DNA of 64,000 nucleotides. It comes from JBFWVJ01 sp050246795 (GTDB lineage: Bacteria; Patescibacteriota; Gracilibacteria; JAUYGZ01). Below, one piece after another: positions 28,292 through 35,894 of this stretch (positions within the stretch are counted from its first letter, which is position 1; each line of letters begins with the position of its first letter). Under the pieces are notes generated by a model, which was not told where the DNA came from, made no database searches, and saw only the letters and a list, made by a program, of their open reading frames with translations. The translations under genes were made by a program, and so were the position numbers. The stretch covers positions 1-64,000 of the forward strand of contig JBFWVJ010000007.1 of NCBI GenBank assembly GCA_050246795.1. The letters are read 5' to 3'.

Positions 28292-29557
28292 CTATTTCTC
28301 AATCATCTCATCGCGGCCTGGTCCCACTCCCACCCATTTGATCGGGCATCCGACCAATTCTTCGATCCGTTGGATGTAGTTCTTGGCCTGCTCCGGCAAT
28401 TCGTCGAAGCTGCGAACCTTGGTGATATCGGATTGCCAACCCGGCATGGTTTCATACTCCACTTCGACATTCGACAGCACTTCCAAGCTGGAAGGGAAAC
28501 TGGTGAGCTTTTGGCCTTTGTATGAATAAGAGACTCCTATCTTCAGTTCTTCCAGATCCGAAAGCACATCCAACTTCGTCAGGTTCAGAGAATCGAATCG
28601 GTTGATCATGTGAGAATATTGGAGCACCACTGTATCCAGCCAACCACATCGTCGTGGACGACCGGTCGTCGTACCATACTCATGTCCCTTTTCACGGATT
28701 TTGTCCCCCAAGTCATTCACGAGCTCTGTCGGGAACGGACCCGATCCAACCCGGGTCGTATAGGCTTTTACGATCCCAACGCTGCAATCAATCAGCTTTG
28801 GTCCAATCCCAAGACCCGTGCACGCGCCTCCTACCGAAGCATTGGAAGAGGTCACAAATGGGTAAGTCCCAAAATCCAGATCGAGCAAGGTCGCATTGGC
28901 TCCTTCGATCAGGATTTTTTTACCAGCATCGTAAGCCCGATTCGCATACTCGACGGAATCCACAATCATCGGCTCCAGCATTTCCGCATACTGTTTATAT
29001 CGTTCGATCTCCGCGGGAACATCATATTCAAAAGAAAATCTTCGTTGCATGTTTTTCACATTGGCCGCCAAGTTCTCCTCAAAATGCTTAAAGAATCGCA
29101 GATCACCCACGCGCAAATTGGTCCGCTGAGCCTTCATGCTGTAGCAAGGACCGATCCCTTTCTTCGTTGTTCCGATCTTCTCACCCGCCAACTCATCTTC
29201 CTGCATCCCGTCCACGATCTGATGGTAGTCGAACAGCAAATGAGCCCGATCAGAAATGAGCAAGCGGCCTTTGTAATCAATTCCTTTCTCATCCAATGAA
29301 GCCAGTTCCTTGAAGAGGGTGGGGAGGTGCAATACCACTCCATTCCCGATCAAACAGGTTGCGTTTTTATGAAGAATTCCTGAGGGCAACAGATGAAAGG
29401 CAAATTTCTTTCCATCGACGACGATGGTGTGTCCGGCATTTGATCCTCCCTGACAGCGAGCGATCACATCATATTGCTCCGAGAGAATATCCACGAGCTT
29501 CCCTTTCCCTTCATCACCCCACTGACTTCCCAGTACGACGCAAACTTGATTATTCAT
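28292..29557 (-). CDS. purA: Adenylosuccinate synthetase, 421 aa
   Basis: Joins IMP and aspartate with GTP to make adenylosuccinate, the first step from IMP to AMP. The signature GSQWGDEGKGKLVDIL at the N-terminus, GTTKKGIGPCYSMKAQR, and VGSGPFPTEL and TTGRPRRCGWLD are all present. purB is not in the window. Purine synthesis is often incomplete in Candidate Phyla Radiation genomes, so this may serve salvage of IMP. Confidence 0.97.
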   Translation of the reverse strand: MNNQVCVVLGSQWGDEGKGKLVDILSEQYDVIARCQGGSNAGHTIVVDGKKFAFHLLPSGILHKNATCLIGNGVVLHLPTLFKELASLDEKGIDYKGRLLISDRAHLLFDYHQIVDGMQEDELAGEKIGTTKKGIGPCYSMKAQRTNLRVGDLRFFKHFEENLAANVKNMQRRFSFEYDVPAEIERYKQYAEMLEPMIVDSVEYANRAYDAGKKILIEGANATLLDLDFGTYPFVTSSNASVGGACTGLGIGPKLIDCSVGIVKAYTTRVGSGPFPTELVNDLGDKIREKGHEYGTTTGRPRRCGWLDTVVLQYSHMINRFDSLNLTKLDVLSDLEELKIGVSYSYKGQKLTSFPSSLEVLSNVEVEYETMPGWQSDITKVRSFDELPEQAKNYIQRIEELVGCPIKWVGVGPGRDEMIEK

Positions 29558-29569
29558 AGAAAGAAAAAA

Positions 29570-30142
29570 TTATGCTTGTTGTAAAAAGCTTTTCACCAGG
29601 TCCTCAGCGGTATCATAGGATGCCTGAGTTTCATTGAGGAAGCGAATAATCCGGTGCTTGTCATATCCCAGCCCCACCAAGGCTTCAAGCGCTTCTTCTT
29701 GAAGAGAACGAGGGACAGCAGCTCCATCCACCTCAGCCCATTGATTCGCATCCACCTTCCCCTTGAGCTCCAAACTCAGCCGAGCGGCAGTCTTCTTCCC
29801 CAGCCCAGGAATTTTACTCAGGAAAGACAGGTCTTCTTCCGCGATCGCTTTTTGGGTCAAACCGATCGGCATATCCAAGATCGTCATGGCGGTCTTGGCA
29901 CCAATCCCTGAGACACTGATCAATTGCTTGAAGAATCGAAGTTCGCCTGCCTCGCGAAACCCAAACAAGCAAATATCATCTTCTTTCACCTGGGTATAAA
30001 CAAACACCGACAGTTCCTCCTGTTCTTGAACACCGCTCAACAAATCATTTCCCACCATCACCAAATAGCCAACCCCCTGGGTCATCAGGACGAGCGATCG
30101 GTCCATTTTTTGGTGAATCGTACCCTGGAGGAAAGCGATCAT
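29570..30142 (-). CDS. ruvA: Holliday junction branch migration protein RuvA, 190 aa
   Basis: Binds four-way junctions and loads RuvB. Domain I is an OB fold (MIAFLQGTIHQK), domain II has two helix-hairpin-helix motifs (ISVSGIGAKTAM and LSKIPGLGKKTAARL), and domain III (EEALEALVGLGYDKHRI) contacts RuvB. ruvB and ruvC are not in the window. It lies just upstream of purA on the same strand, 12 bases apart. Confidence 0.95.
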   Translation of the reverse strand: MIAFLQGTIHQKMDRSLVLMTQGVGYLVMVGNDLLSGVQEQEELSVFVYTQVKEDDICLFGFREAGELRFFKQLISVSGIGAKTAMTILDMPIGLTQKAIAEEDLSFLSKIPGLGKKTAARLSLELKGKVDANQWAEVDGAAVPRSLQEEALEALVGLGYDKHRIIRFLNETQASYDTAEDLVKSFLQQA

Positions 30143-30367
30143 GGATTGAAATTACAGCTTAAAAAAGCACAGCCATTGTGGAGGAAAAGGGGGGAATTAT
30201 CAATGATCAATTTTCAAAAAAATCAATCAATTGGTGGTTCCGTGTCTCACTCCTACGCCTTGCTTCGAAGAGCTCGCCTGACCGGAACCATAATGTCATG
30301 CTCATTCAAGATCATGACACGAATGGTTCGGATCGGAAATCAGAACCAGCGAGGATATCGGAGCAAC

Positions 30368-30392
30368 AAAAAAGAGGCCGTAAGGCCTCTTT
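30368..30392 (-). terminator. Terminator of the sigma4-HARE gene
   Basis: On the minus strand AAAGAGGCC and GGCCTCTTT pair around TTAC and are followed by a T run. Confidence 0.85.
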
Positions 30393-30401
30393 CGCTTCAA
30401 G

Positions 30402-31592
30402 TTATTTTCTTCCTCGCCCCTTCGCGATCGATCGCATCTTCGGCTTCTTGGTCGGCTCGAGGGAATAGACAGCACGCCCCACACGGACGAAGTGAGGATT
30501 CTTTTGCAGGTTGAGGCTGATGGTTCCGATGCGCACGTGTCGTTGTCGGAGGACCGCTTCGATGATTTCCTGCTTGGTCATCGGTTCGCCTTTTTCAGAA
30601 AGGATCTCTTCGATCACATCGGCGACGGTTCCTTCCTTGTATCCCCATTCTTTCAAGACATACAGACCTCGTCCGACGAGGACAAATTTGTCGCAGCGGA
30701 TGAGTTCATTGTGGACTGCCTGTACGGTCACGACCTTGCGATCGAATCCGACTTCAGAAATCTTGTTCGCGATATCGACGAAGTGGAGAGGTTTCTTTGC
30801 CTTCTTGAGGACGATGTAGGCTTTATCACGGATGGAGCGAGGGTTGATGTGTCTCCATTCGATCAGTCCCCAGTTGCCATCCACTTTCTTGAGACGCTTG
30901 TCCACGGAGAGGGAGGCGATGAGGGTCTTATCAGACATTTCTTCATCCTTACGAGAGAAGATCGCTTTGAGTTCGGTGATCAATTTGGATTCTTCGATGA
31001 CATCGGATCGTTTTTTCAGGAGAGAGATAGCGGAATCATTGATCTTTCGGATTTCTGAAAGGCGGATGGAATTGTAGATCCAGAAAGGATAAAACACATC
31101 GGATTTTTCTTGCTTGGTCAGTTCAGGGTCAATGACCATGGACAGTTTAATGATATTCGCATCGGCGTCGCCTCTCTTTAAAAAGACGCTCAACATTTCA
31201 CTGATTAAGTCGTCCTCCAGCATGATCCCACCCCGTTGGGTGATGATTTCTTTCGCCAATTTATTGATCCGATGAAACTTCGTATTATTGATGGTTCTTC
31301 GAAGCTTGCTCAGAGCAATATTTTCGATTTGTCGAACTCGTTCTCGAGTCACAGAGAAGGTTTCTCCAATTTTTTCTAGGGTTTGTTTCGGCTGGTTATT
31401 GAGGCTGAATCTGCGCGTAATAACATCCTGCTCCTTTTCTGTCAAGACCATGAACATCTCCTGAACCATCTTGTTCAAATCAAACTCAGCAACATTGGTT
31501 GCGCTGGGATTTCCAAATGTACCAGTTGAAAGACCACCAACGGTTCCGGAATTACCTGGAGTGGGAGATGAGGGAGAAGTGTCGAGGATCAT
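30402..31592 (-). CDS. Sigma-70 region 4 fused to HARE-HTH and winged-helix domains, 396 aa
   Basis: After a Ser/Gly/Thr-rich N-terminus, residues about 48-100 match sigma-70 region 4 (VLTEKEQDVITRRFSL, then SVTRERVRQIENIALSKLRR), which contacts the -35 element. There is no region 2, so it cannot act as a full sigma factor. A middle helical part follows, then a HARE-HTH domain (SIRDKAYIVLKKAKKPLHFVDIA, near residues 252-318, as in RpoE/delta and ASXL proteins) and a second winged helix (TVADVIEEILSEKGEPMTKQEII). The C-terminus is basic. It is probably a transcription modulator. Strong promoter at 31651-31679. Confidence 0.8.
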   Translation of the reverse strand: MILDTSPSSPTPGNSGTVGGLSTGTFGNPSATNVAEFDLNKMVQEMFMVLTEKEQDVITRRFSLNNQPKQTLEKIGETFSVTRERVRQIENIALSKLRRTINNTKFHRINKLAKEIITQRGGIMLEDDLISEMLSVFLKRGDADANIIKLSMVIDPELTKQEKSDVFYPFWIYNSIRLSEIRKINDSAISLLKKRSDVIEESKLITELKAIFSRKDEEMSDKTLIASLSVDKRLKKVDGNWGLIEWRHINPRSIRDKAYIVLKKAKKPLHFVDIANKISEVGFDRKVVTVQAVHNELIRCDKFVLVGRGLYVLKEWGYKEGTVADVIEEILSEKGEPMTKQEIIEAVLRQRHVRIGTISLNLQKNPHFVRVGRAVYSLEPTKKPKMRSIAKGRGRK

Positions 31593-31650
31593 AAATTCGG
31601 GGCTTTAAAAGGGATTTAGTGGCCAAATTCAGCGACTTTGACCAACTGTC

Positions 31651-31679
31651 ATATTAGAAACCAGGGGTATCATCGTCAA
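31651..31679 (-). promoter_or_regulatory. Promoter of the sigma4-HARE gene
   Basis: On the minus strand TTGACG (31679-31674), exactly 17 bases, then TAATAT (31656-31651), about 60 bases before the ATG. Confidence 0.7.
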
Positions 31680-32061
31680 GCGTTTGACAGGATGGCAAGT
31701 CAGGTGGTTCATAAGAGAACGATGAACATTGAGAAAATGAGGAAATCTGTTCTAATGGCATACCTCCAAAAGAAGCTAGTTTACAAAAATTGTGCATTGT
31801 TGTCAAATAGAAAAGACAGATAATGCAGCCAGATTCGAGAACTTCTAAAAATTTCCAGGATTGATACGAGACAACACTTCAAAATTTTGTAATGAGTAAA
31901 GCGGCTGCTCTGACGAAAAAATCTGTACAACCCAAAAAAGCTGGGATAGATTTTTGACGCTTGATCAAAAAAAGAGTTCTCGTTCAGTTTTTGTATACCT
32001 CCTTTGTCCCCATAGGAGAGCTTAAAAAGCTCAGGGGGCCTCATCCTTTGCTTTCTCCATT
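31680..32061. other. 382-base gap without a clear gene
   Basis: Two overlapping frames of 61 and 87 codons have no domain, start signal or bias that supports them. A hairpin GAGCTTAAAAAGCTC lies near 32021-32035. Nothing else is recognised. Confidence 0.4.
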
Positions 32062-32226
32062 ATGATTATTCACTGTGACTCCTGCGGCAAGGCAGTCTCC
32101 AACAGACTAGAAAAATGCCCCTTTTGCACCCTTTCCGTTCGGCCACGTCACGAGAAGAGCACCCACCACAAGCCGGCGCTCGAAGACTTGCTTCCCGCAT
32201 TTCAACGCAGGTCTATCAGTTCCTAA
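32062..32226 (+). CDS. Tiny zinc-ribbon protein, 54 aa
   Basis: The frame reads MIIHCDSCGKAVSNRLEKCPFC, two CxxC knuckles 14 residues apart that would hold one zinc ion, then a basic, His-rich tail ending in RRSISS. A terminator with a 7-bp stem follows within 15 bases, which supports an expressed gene. It stands alone. Function unknown; such ribbons usually bind nucleic acid or protein. Confidence 0.75.
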   Translation: MIIHCDSCGKAVSNRLEKCPFCTLSVRPRHEKSTHHKPALEDLLPAFQRRSISS

Positions 32227-32240
32227 CGTTCAAAAACAAG

Positions 32241-32265
32241 CCCTCAGTCTCTCTGAGGGTTTTTT
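32241..32265 (+). terminator. Terminator after the tiny zinc-ribbon gene
   Basis: CCCTCAG and CTGAGGG around TCTCT, then six Ts. Confidence 0.9.
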
Positions 32266-32274
32266 GTGTGTGAA

Positions 32275-32910
32275 CTAGCTCGAAAACAGGATCACATTCC
32301 AGAAAAAGCTCACGAGTGGCAGGAGGATGTAGGTCCCCAAAATGTTTACTCCGAACAAATAGTCGGAGAAAACAAGGGCTAACAGCACTCCGTAGCCGAA
32401 GTGACGGTATCGAAAGAGCCGGGTCAAATAATCTCCCGGAAGGAGTAACGAGAAAATCTTGCTGCCATCCAGAGGGGGAATAGGGAGGAGGTTGAAGACC
32501 ATCAGCACCAGGTTCAGGTTGATCATGGTTTTCATGAAGTTGAACAAAATCAGCAAAATCGCGTTTCCTTGAGTGATTTCCAGCGCATTGAAGAACAAAT
32601 ATCGGTAGGGGATGGCAAAGACGAGGGCAATCACAAAATTTGAAAGCGGCCCGGCAAAGGCGATGAGTGCGGCATCGACCCGGGGGTTTTTCAGGTACTG
32701 CATGCTAAACGGCACTGGTTTTCCCCATCCAAATCCTGCAAAAAAGAGCATAAGGGTGCCGATTGGATCAAGGTGAGCAAGGGGATTCAGTGACAATCGA
32801 CCCAGATATCGAGCCGTCGGATCTCCCAAATACGTCGACATCCAGGCATGGCAAAATTCGTGAATGGTGACGGCGAAGACGAGGGCGACGATAAAATACG
32901 GATCGAACAT
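32275..32910 (-). CDS. Site-2 protease family (M50) membrane metalloprotease, 211 aa
   Basis: The zinc motif HEFCH sits in the first helix (residues 17-21, AVTIHEFCHAWMSTYLGD), and the third zinc ligand is in NLLPIPPLDGSKIF. About six hydrophobic segments are present, with no PDZ domain. This is the short, M50B/YwhC-like form. Such enzymes cut membrane proteins within the bilayer; the substrate is unknown. Confidence 0.9.
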   Translation of the reverse strand: MFDPYFIVALVFAVTIHEFCHAWMSTYLGDPTARYLGRLSLNPLAHLDPIGTLMLFFAGFGWGKPVPFSMQYLKNPRVDAALIAFAGPLSNFVIALVFAIPYRYLFFNALEITQGNAILLILFNFMKTMINLNLVLMVFNLLPIPPLDGSKIFSLLLPGDYLTRLFRYRHFGYGVLLALVFSDYLFGVNILGTYILLPLVSFFWNVILFSS

Positions 32911-32974
32911 AGAATCTGCTTGAAAATACTGAAGAAATGGGTAAAGTATCTGGGCTGTATTCAGCTTTTACAAT

Positions 32975-33036
32975 AAACGATAAACGATCAACAATAAAAT
33001 AATTCCATTGTTCATCGTCCATTGTTCATTGTTCAC
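32975..33036. repeat. Periodic intergenic repeat, CATTGTTCATCGTCC family
   Basis: AACGATAAACGATCAACAAT and then CCATTGTTCATCGTCCATTG form two arms of related units in opposite orientation, so the gap before rpmB can fold as a long imperfect hairpin. Confidence 0.6.
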
Positions 33037-33057
33037 TTAGTTCTCTCACTCATTCTC

Positions 33058-33285
33058 ATGGCACGACGATGTCAAATCACCGGAAAAGGACCTGGTTCCG
33101 GAAACCTCCGCTCACACTCCAATCGAGCGACCCGACGACGATTCTTACCAAACCTGATCCGAAAGAAGGTCTTGGATCCAAAGACGGGAAAATACGTCCG
33201 CATGACGATTTCTACCGCCGCCCTGCGCACACTCACCAAGCAAGACCGCATGGCCGCTAAGAAGGCGAAAGAATTGCTCAAGTAA
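33058..33285 (+). CDS. rpmB: 50S ribosomal protein bL28, 75 aa
   Basis: MARRCQITGKGPGSGNLRSHSN is the standard bL28 start, with cysteine 5 as a possible remnant of the zinc-binding form. The middle (TRRRFLPNLIRKKV) and end fit the family. ATG 33058 is chosen; the longer frame covers repeat sequence. Single-gene unit with terminator. Confidence 0.95.
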   Translation: MARRCQITGKGPGSGNLRSHSNRATRRRFLPNLIRKKVLDPKTGKYVRMTISTAALRTLTKQDRMAAKKAKELLK

Positions 33286-33296
33286 TTCAACCATTC

Positions 33297-33334
33297 AAAA
33301 CCACCCCGAGCACAGCGAAGGGTGGTTTTTTTTT
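33297..33334 (+). terminator. rpmB terminator
   Basis: AAAACCACCC pairs with GGGTGGTTTT around a 13-base loop, followed by a T run. Confidence 0.85.
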
Positions 33335-33339
33335 GAGAT

Positions 33340-33762
33340 TTAATCTTTGTTGAAGAAAATAGAACGCCACTTTTCTTTGCCATTTCTGCTTATTATCACA
33401 ACTAACGAATCCTTCGGATTAGTTGGAGCAACCTTATATTTTGTAAATCCGAAAAATGAACAACATTCGATAATTTGAACTAACGTATTCCAGCGATGAT
33501 GCCCGCTAAACTGCCCCTGGTCTATATATCCTGATGGTTCGGAATCGCTGATCTCGAACTTGTGCACCGTAAAAATTTGAGGATTCCTTGTCCAGGGTTT
33601 CTTCCAAAAAATAGAATCCACAACTAGTGCTGCGTCACCATTATTTAATTGGCTTTCTTTGTAAATCCCGATAAACCAACCAGAAATTATTGCGATGATG
33701 ATAGCTGAACAAAGTTGAAGTAATGGTGCAAAGTTGTTCAATTCGATTAAAAAGCTTTTCAT
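33340..33762 (-). CDS. Unknown protein with one membrane helix, 140 aa
   Basis: Residues 14-33 (LLQLCSAIIIAIISGWFIGI) form one N-terminal membrane helix; the rest is a soluble domain of mixed strands with no recognised motif. Base composition is more A+T rich than its neighbours, which may point to recent gain. It lies next to tRNA-Ser, on the same strand, directly downstream of it. Confidence 0.6.
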   Translation of the reverse strand: MKSFLIELNNFAPLLQLCSAIIIAIISGWFIGIYKESQLNNGDAALVVDSIFWKKPWTRNPQIFTVHKFEISDSEPSGYIDQGQFSGHHRWNTLVQIIECCSFFGFTKYKVAPTNPKDSLVVIISRNGKEKWRSIFFNKD

Positions 33763-33780
33763 AAGTGTAAGTATTAATAA

Positions 33781-33870
33781 TGGCGGAGGGAGAGGGATTC
33801 GAACCCTCGAACGAGTTTCCCCGTTACACGCTTTCCAAGCGTGCGCACTAGGCCACTATGCGACCCCTCC
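33781..33870 (-). tRNA. tRNA-Ser (anticodon GGA)
   Basis: Class II tRNA: acceptor GGAGGGG with TCCCTCC, anticodon stem ACGCT/AGCGT around TTGGAAA, a long variable arm and encoded CCA after discriminator G. Reads UCC and UCU. Confidence 0.94.
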
Positions 33871-33978
33871 AAAAAAGGCTCACGTGAGCGGGAAGATTGT
33901 AGCGGAAGTTCTTCATAAAGAAAACAAAGATGGAGGAAGGGGAGTTTCTTGATAAGATGCAATTACTTCAAAGATTTC

Positions 33979-34395
33979 ATGAAAGGAAACACCTCCGCTA
34001 AAACCCCTCGTGAGTATCTTGCAGGTCTGGAAGAACCTAGAAAATCAGAGCTGAAGAAACTCGATGAACTGATCCGTAAATCCGCACCAAGCCTCAAGTG
34101 CGAGATGATCTACGGAATGCTGGGCTACGGCAAGGTCCACTACAAAACCAAATCCGGATGCGAAGGCGAATGGTTTACGATCGGACTGGCGAGTCAGAAG
34201 CATTACATTTCGATGTATTTTTGCGCCGTCGATGGCAAACAATACTTGGCAGAAGGATATAAAAAGCAACTGCCGAAAGCGAGTATAGGCAAAAGCTGTG
34301 TTCGCTTCAAAAAACTCGAGCAAGTCGATCTCAAGGTAATCCAAGAAATGATCAAAAAAACCGAAAAGCTCGGACCGATGAACCCATCAGCATAA
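33979..34395 (+). CDS. DUF1801/YdhG-like protein, 138 aa
   Basis: SAKTPREYLAGLEEPRKSELKKLDELIRK followed by CEMIYGMLGYGKVHYKT and IGLASQKHYISMYF is typical of the YdhG/DUF1801 (CyaY-like fold) family. Function is unknown. ATG 33979 is preferred over 33949, which would add ten unlikely residues. It starts a run of three plus-strand genes. Confidence 0.8.
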   Translation: MKGNTSAKTPREYLAGLEEPRKSELKKLDELIRKSAPSLKCEMIYGMLGYGKVHYKTKSGCEGEWFTIGLASQKHYISMYFCAVDGKQYLAEGYKKQLPKASIGKSCVRFKKLEQVDLKVIQEMIKKTEKLGPMNPSA

Positions 34396-34403
34396 TTCAC
34401 TTT

Positions 34404-34670
34404 ATGAAAATATTTCTCACCGCCTTCGTGACCATCTTCCTCGCCGAGCTCGGTGACAAAACCCAGATAGCCACCTTGCTCTTCGCTGCGAACAAAGAAC
34501 ACAGCAAGCTCATCATTTTCTTCGGAGCGGCCTTGGCCCTCATCTGCACGACCGCCATCGGCGTGCTGCTGGGCAATGTGGTCTCGCAATTTGTCAGTGA
34601 AAAAACCTTGAAGATCATCGGAGGCGGCGGTTTTATTTTAGTAGGAATTTGGACACTCTTTTCTCGATAA
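34404..34670 (+). CDS. UPF0016/GDT1 family metal transporter, single repeat, 88 aa
   Basis: Contains the signature ELGDKTQIATLLFAA once, in three membrane helices. Most family members carry two such repeats and export Mn2+ or move Ca2+. A one-repeat protein would have to pair with itself or with a partner. It starts eight bases after the DUF1801 stop and ends three bases before the PPC gene. Confidence 0.88.
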   Translation: MKIFLTAFVTIFLAELGDKTQIATLLFAANKEHSKLIIFFGAALALICTTAIGVLLGNVVSQFVSEKTLKIIGGGGFILVGIWTLFSR

Positions 34671-34673
34671 CTC

Positions 34674-35111
34674 ATGAAAGAAATTCTTAAAAACCCATCC
34701 CATCGCATCCTGCTTTTCGAAGCCGGCGAAGAAATCATGGCCGGTTTGAAAGCCTATGCTGAACAAGAGCTGATCCAGTCAGCTTGGGTAAACCTCTTGG
34801 GGGCCGCGGATGAACTGACCTTGGGCTACTATCATCTTCAGGCCAAAAGCTTTGAAAAACATGAGCTCAGGGAAGATGTGGAGATCTTGGGAGTGATGGG
34901 AAATATTGCCTGGATAAACGGCGAAGCGGCACTTCATCTGCACGGCACCTTCGGCAAAAGCGACCTGAGCGTGATCGGAGGCCATATCTTTTCCATGAAG
35001 ATCTCGGTCGTGGGGGAAGTCCACTTGCAGGTCTTCGACGAAAAAATCGAAAGGGCAATGGATGAAAAACTCCGCTTGAATGTTTTTCAGTGCGGGATTT
35101 CCACCGTCTAG
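34674..35111 (+). CDS. PPC (DUF296) domain protein, 145 aa
   Basis: A PPC/PCC fold as in plant AHL proteins: SHRILLFEAGEEIMAGLKAYAEQ, then LHLHGTFGKSDLSVIGGHIFSMKISVVGEVHLQVF. The conserved histidines (LHLHG, GGHI) that bind zinc in some members are present. Bacterial forms are small trimeric proteins of unclear role, sometimes called DNA-binding. It overlaps the convergent next gene by four bases. Confidence 0.88.
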   Translation: MKEILKNPSHRILLFEAGEEIMAGLKAYAEQELIQSAWVNLLGAADELTLGYYHLQAKSFEKHELREDVEILGVMGNIAWINGEAALHLHGTFGKSDLSVIGGHIFSMKISVVGEVHLQVFDEKIERAMDEKLRLNVFQCGISTV

Positions 35112-35746
35112 TTCAGCTCAGCATTCTGTGATGTTAAATAGCCGGACTCGAATGCCGCCATCACCACCTCTGCTTCCCGGCCTTCATAGACCAAGCGAAT
35201 GACCTCGGCTCCGGAGAGTCCGATTTTTGACGCGAGAGCGAGTGCCTTAGCTCGATCGGCATCGTAGGCATCAAACGCTTCAGTGCCCTTGCTCGCCATC
35301 AATTCCTGGAACAGTCGATCAGCTTCAGCTCCTAGGTAACTCGAAATCAGTCCAAACTCACCGCGGGCTTTGGCATTCTCGCAAGAATCCTGATGTCGTT
35401 GTTCGTGATTCAAAGTCGCTTCCACCTGATTGCGGACGGCCACTTGGACATCCGGCACAGAAGAATCGATGGTTTCAGCAAGGCGTTCTACACCCGCCAG
35501 GCCGATCTGATGCGTTGCGCGGTTGAAAACGCCTGCGGTAATCGTTCCATCGCCATTCTCAACAGAAGCATCATCGATTAATCGGACAGTCGAAGACGAC
35601 ATTCCCGCTCTTCGTATTCCTTCTCGGACGCCGGTAGAAATATCTTCATAGAGTGAAGCATGTTCAGCATTGAAGTCGGGTTTGGTGGCTTTGAAGTTTT
35701 CTTCGAAGGCCTTCAAATCAGTTTCGTAGCTAGTGGAAAGAGTCAT
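35108..35746 (-). CDS. Unknown protein with an HExxH motif, 212 aa
   Basis: No family is recognised. The segment TLNHEQRHQDSCENAK (near residues 112-127) contains HEQRH, the zinc metallopeptidase signature, in a helix as expected. The rest is soluble and helical, and there is no signal peptide. If real, it would be a cytoplasmic protease of a new type; the motif alone is weak evidence. Confidence 0.6.
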   Translation of the reverse strand: MTLSTSYETDLKAFEENFKATKPDFNAEHASLYEDISTGVREGIRRAGMSSSTVRLIDDASVENGDGTITAGVFNRATHQIGLAGVERLAETIDSSVPDVQVAVRNQVEATLNHEQRHQDSCENAKARGEFGLISSYLGAEADRLFQELMASKGTEAFDAYDADRAKALALASKIGLSGAEVIRLVYEGREAEVVMAAFESGYLTSQNAELN

Positions 35747-35844
35747 AGTCAGTGTTAGTGACTCTATTTTCTCGCATTTTCCAGTTTAATCCAGAGGGAG
35801 GGTTGATCGATCGTGACTTAAGTTACGAAAACGGGTTTCTTTAT

Positions 35845-35872
35845 TTGACAATGAGTAAAATTATTATAAAAT
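35845..35872 (+). promoter_or_regulatory. Promoter of the 35895 gene
   Basis: Perfect TTGACA (35845-35850), 16 bases, then TAAAAT (35867-35872). It overlaps the first possible ATG at 35871, so the true start is the ATG at 35895. Confidence 0.7.
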
Positions 35873-35894
35873 GCTGACCTTGTATTTTTACCCT

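Noticed and set aside
28610..29299. 229-codon plus-strand frame
   Set aside because: Antisense to purA, a certain gene.
30492..31058. 188-codon plus-strand frame
   Set aside because: Antisense to the sigma4-HARE gene, whose domains and promoter support the minus strand.
31638..32044. 61- and 87-codon frames in the gap
   Set aside because: They overlap each other on opposite strands, have no start signal or domain, and one covers the promoter of the sigma4-HARE gene.
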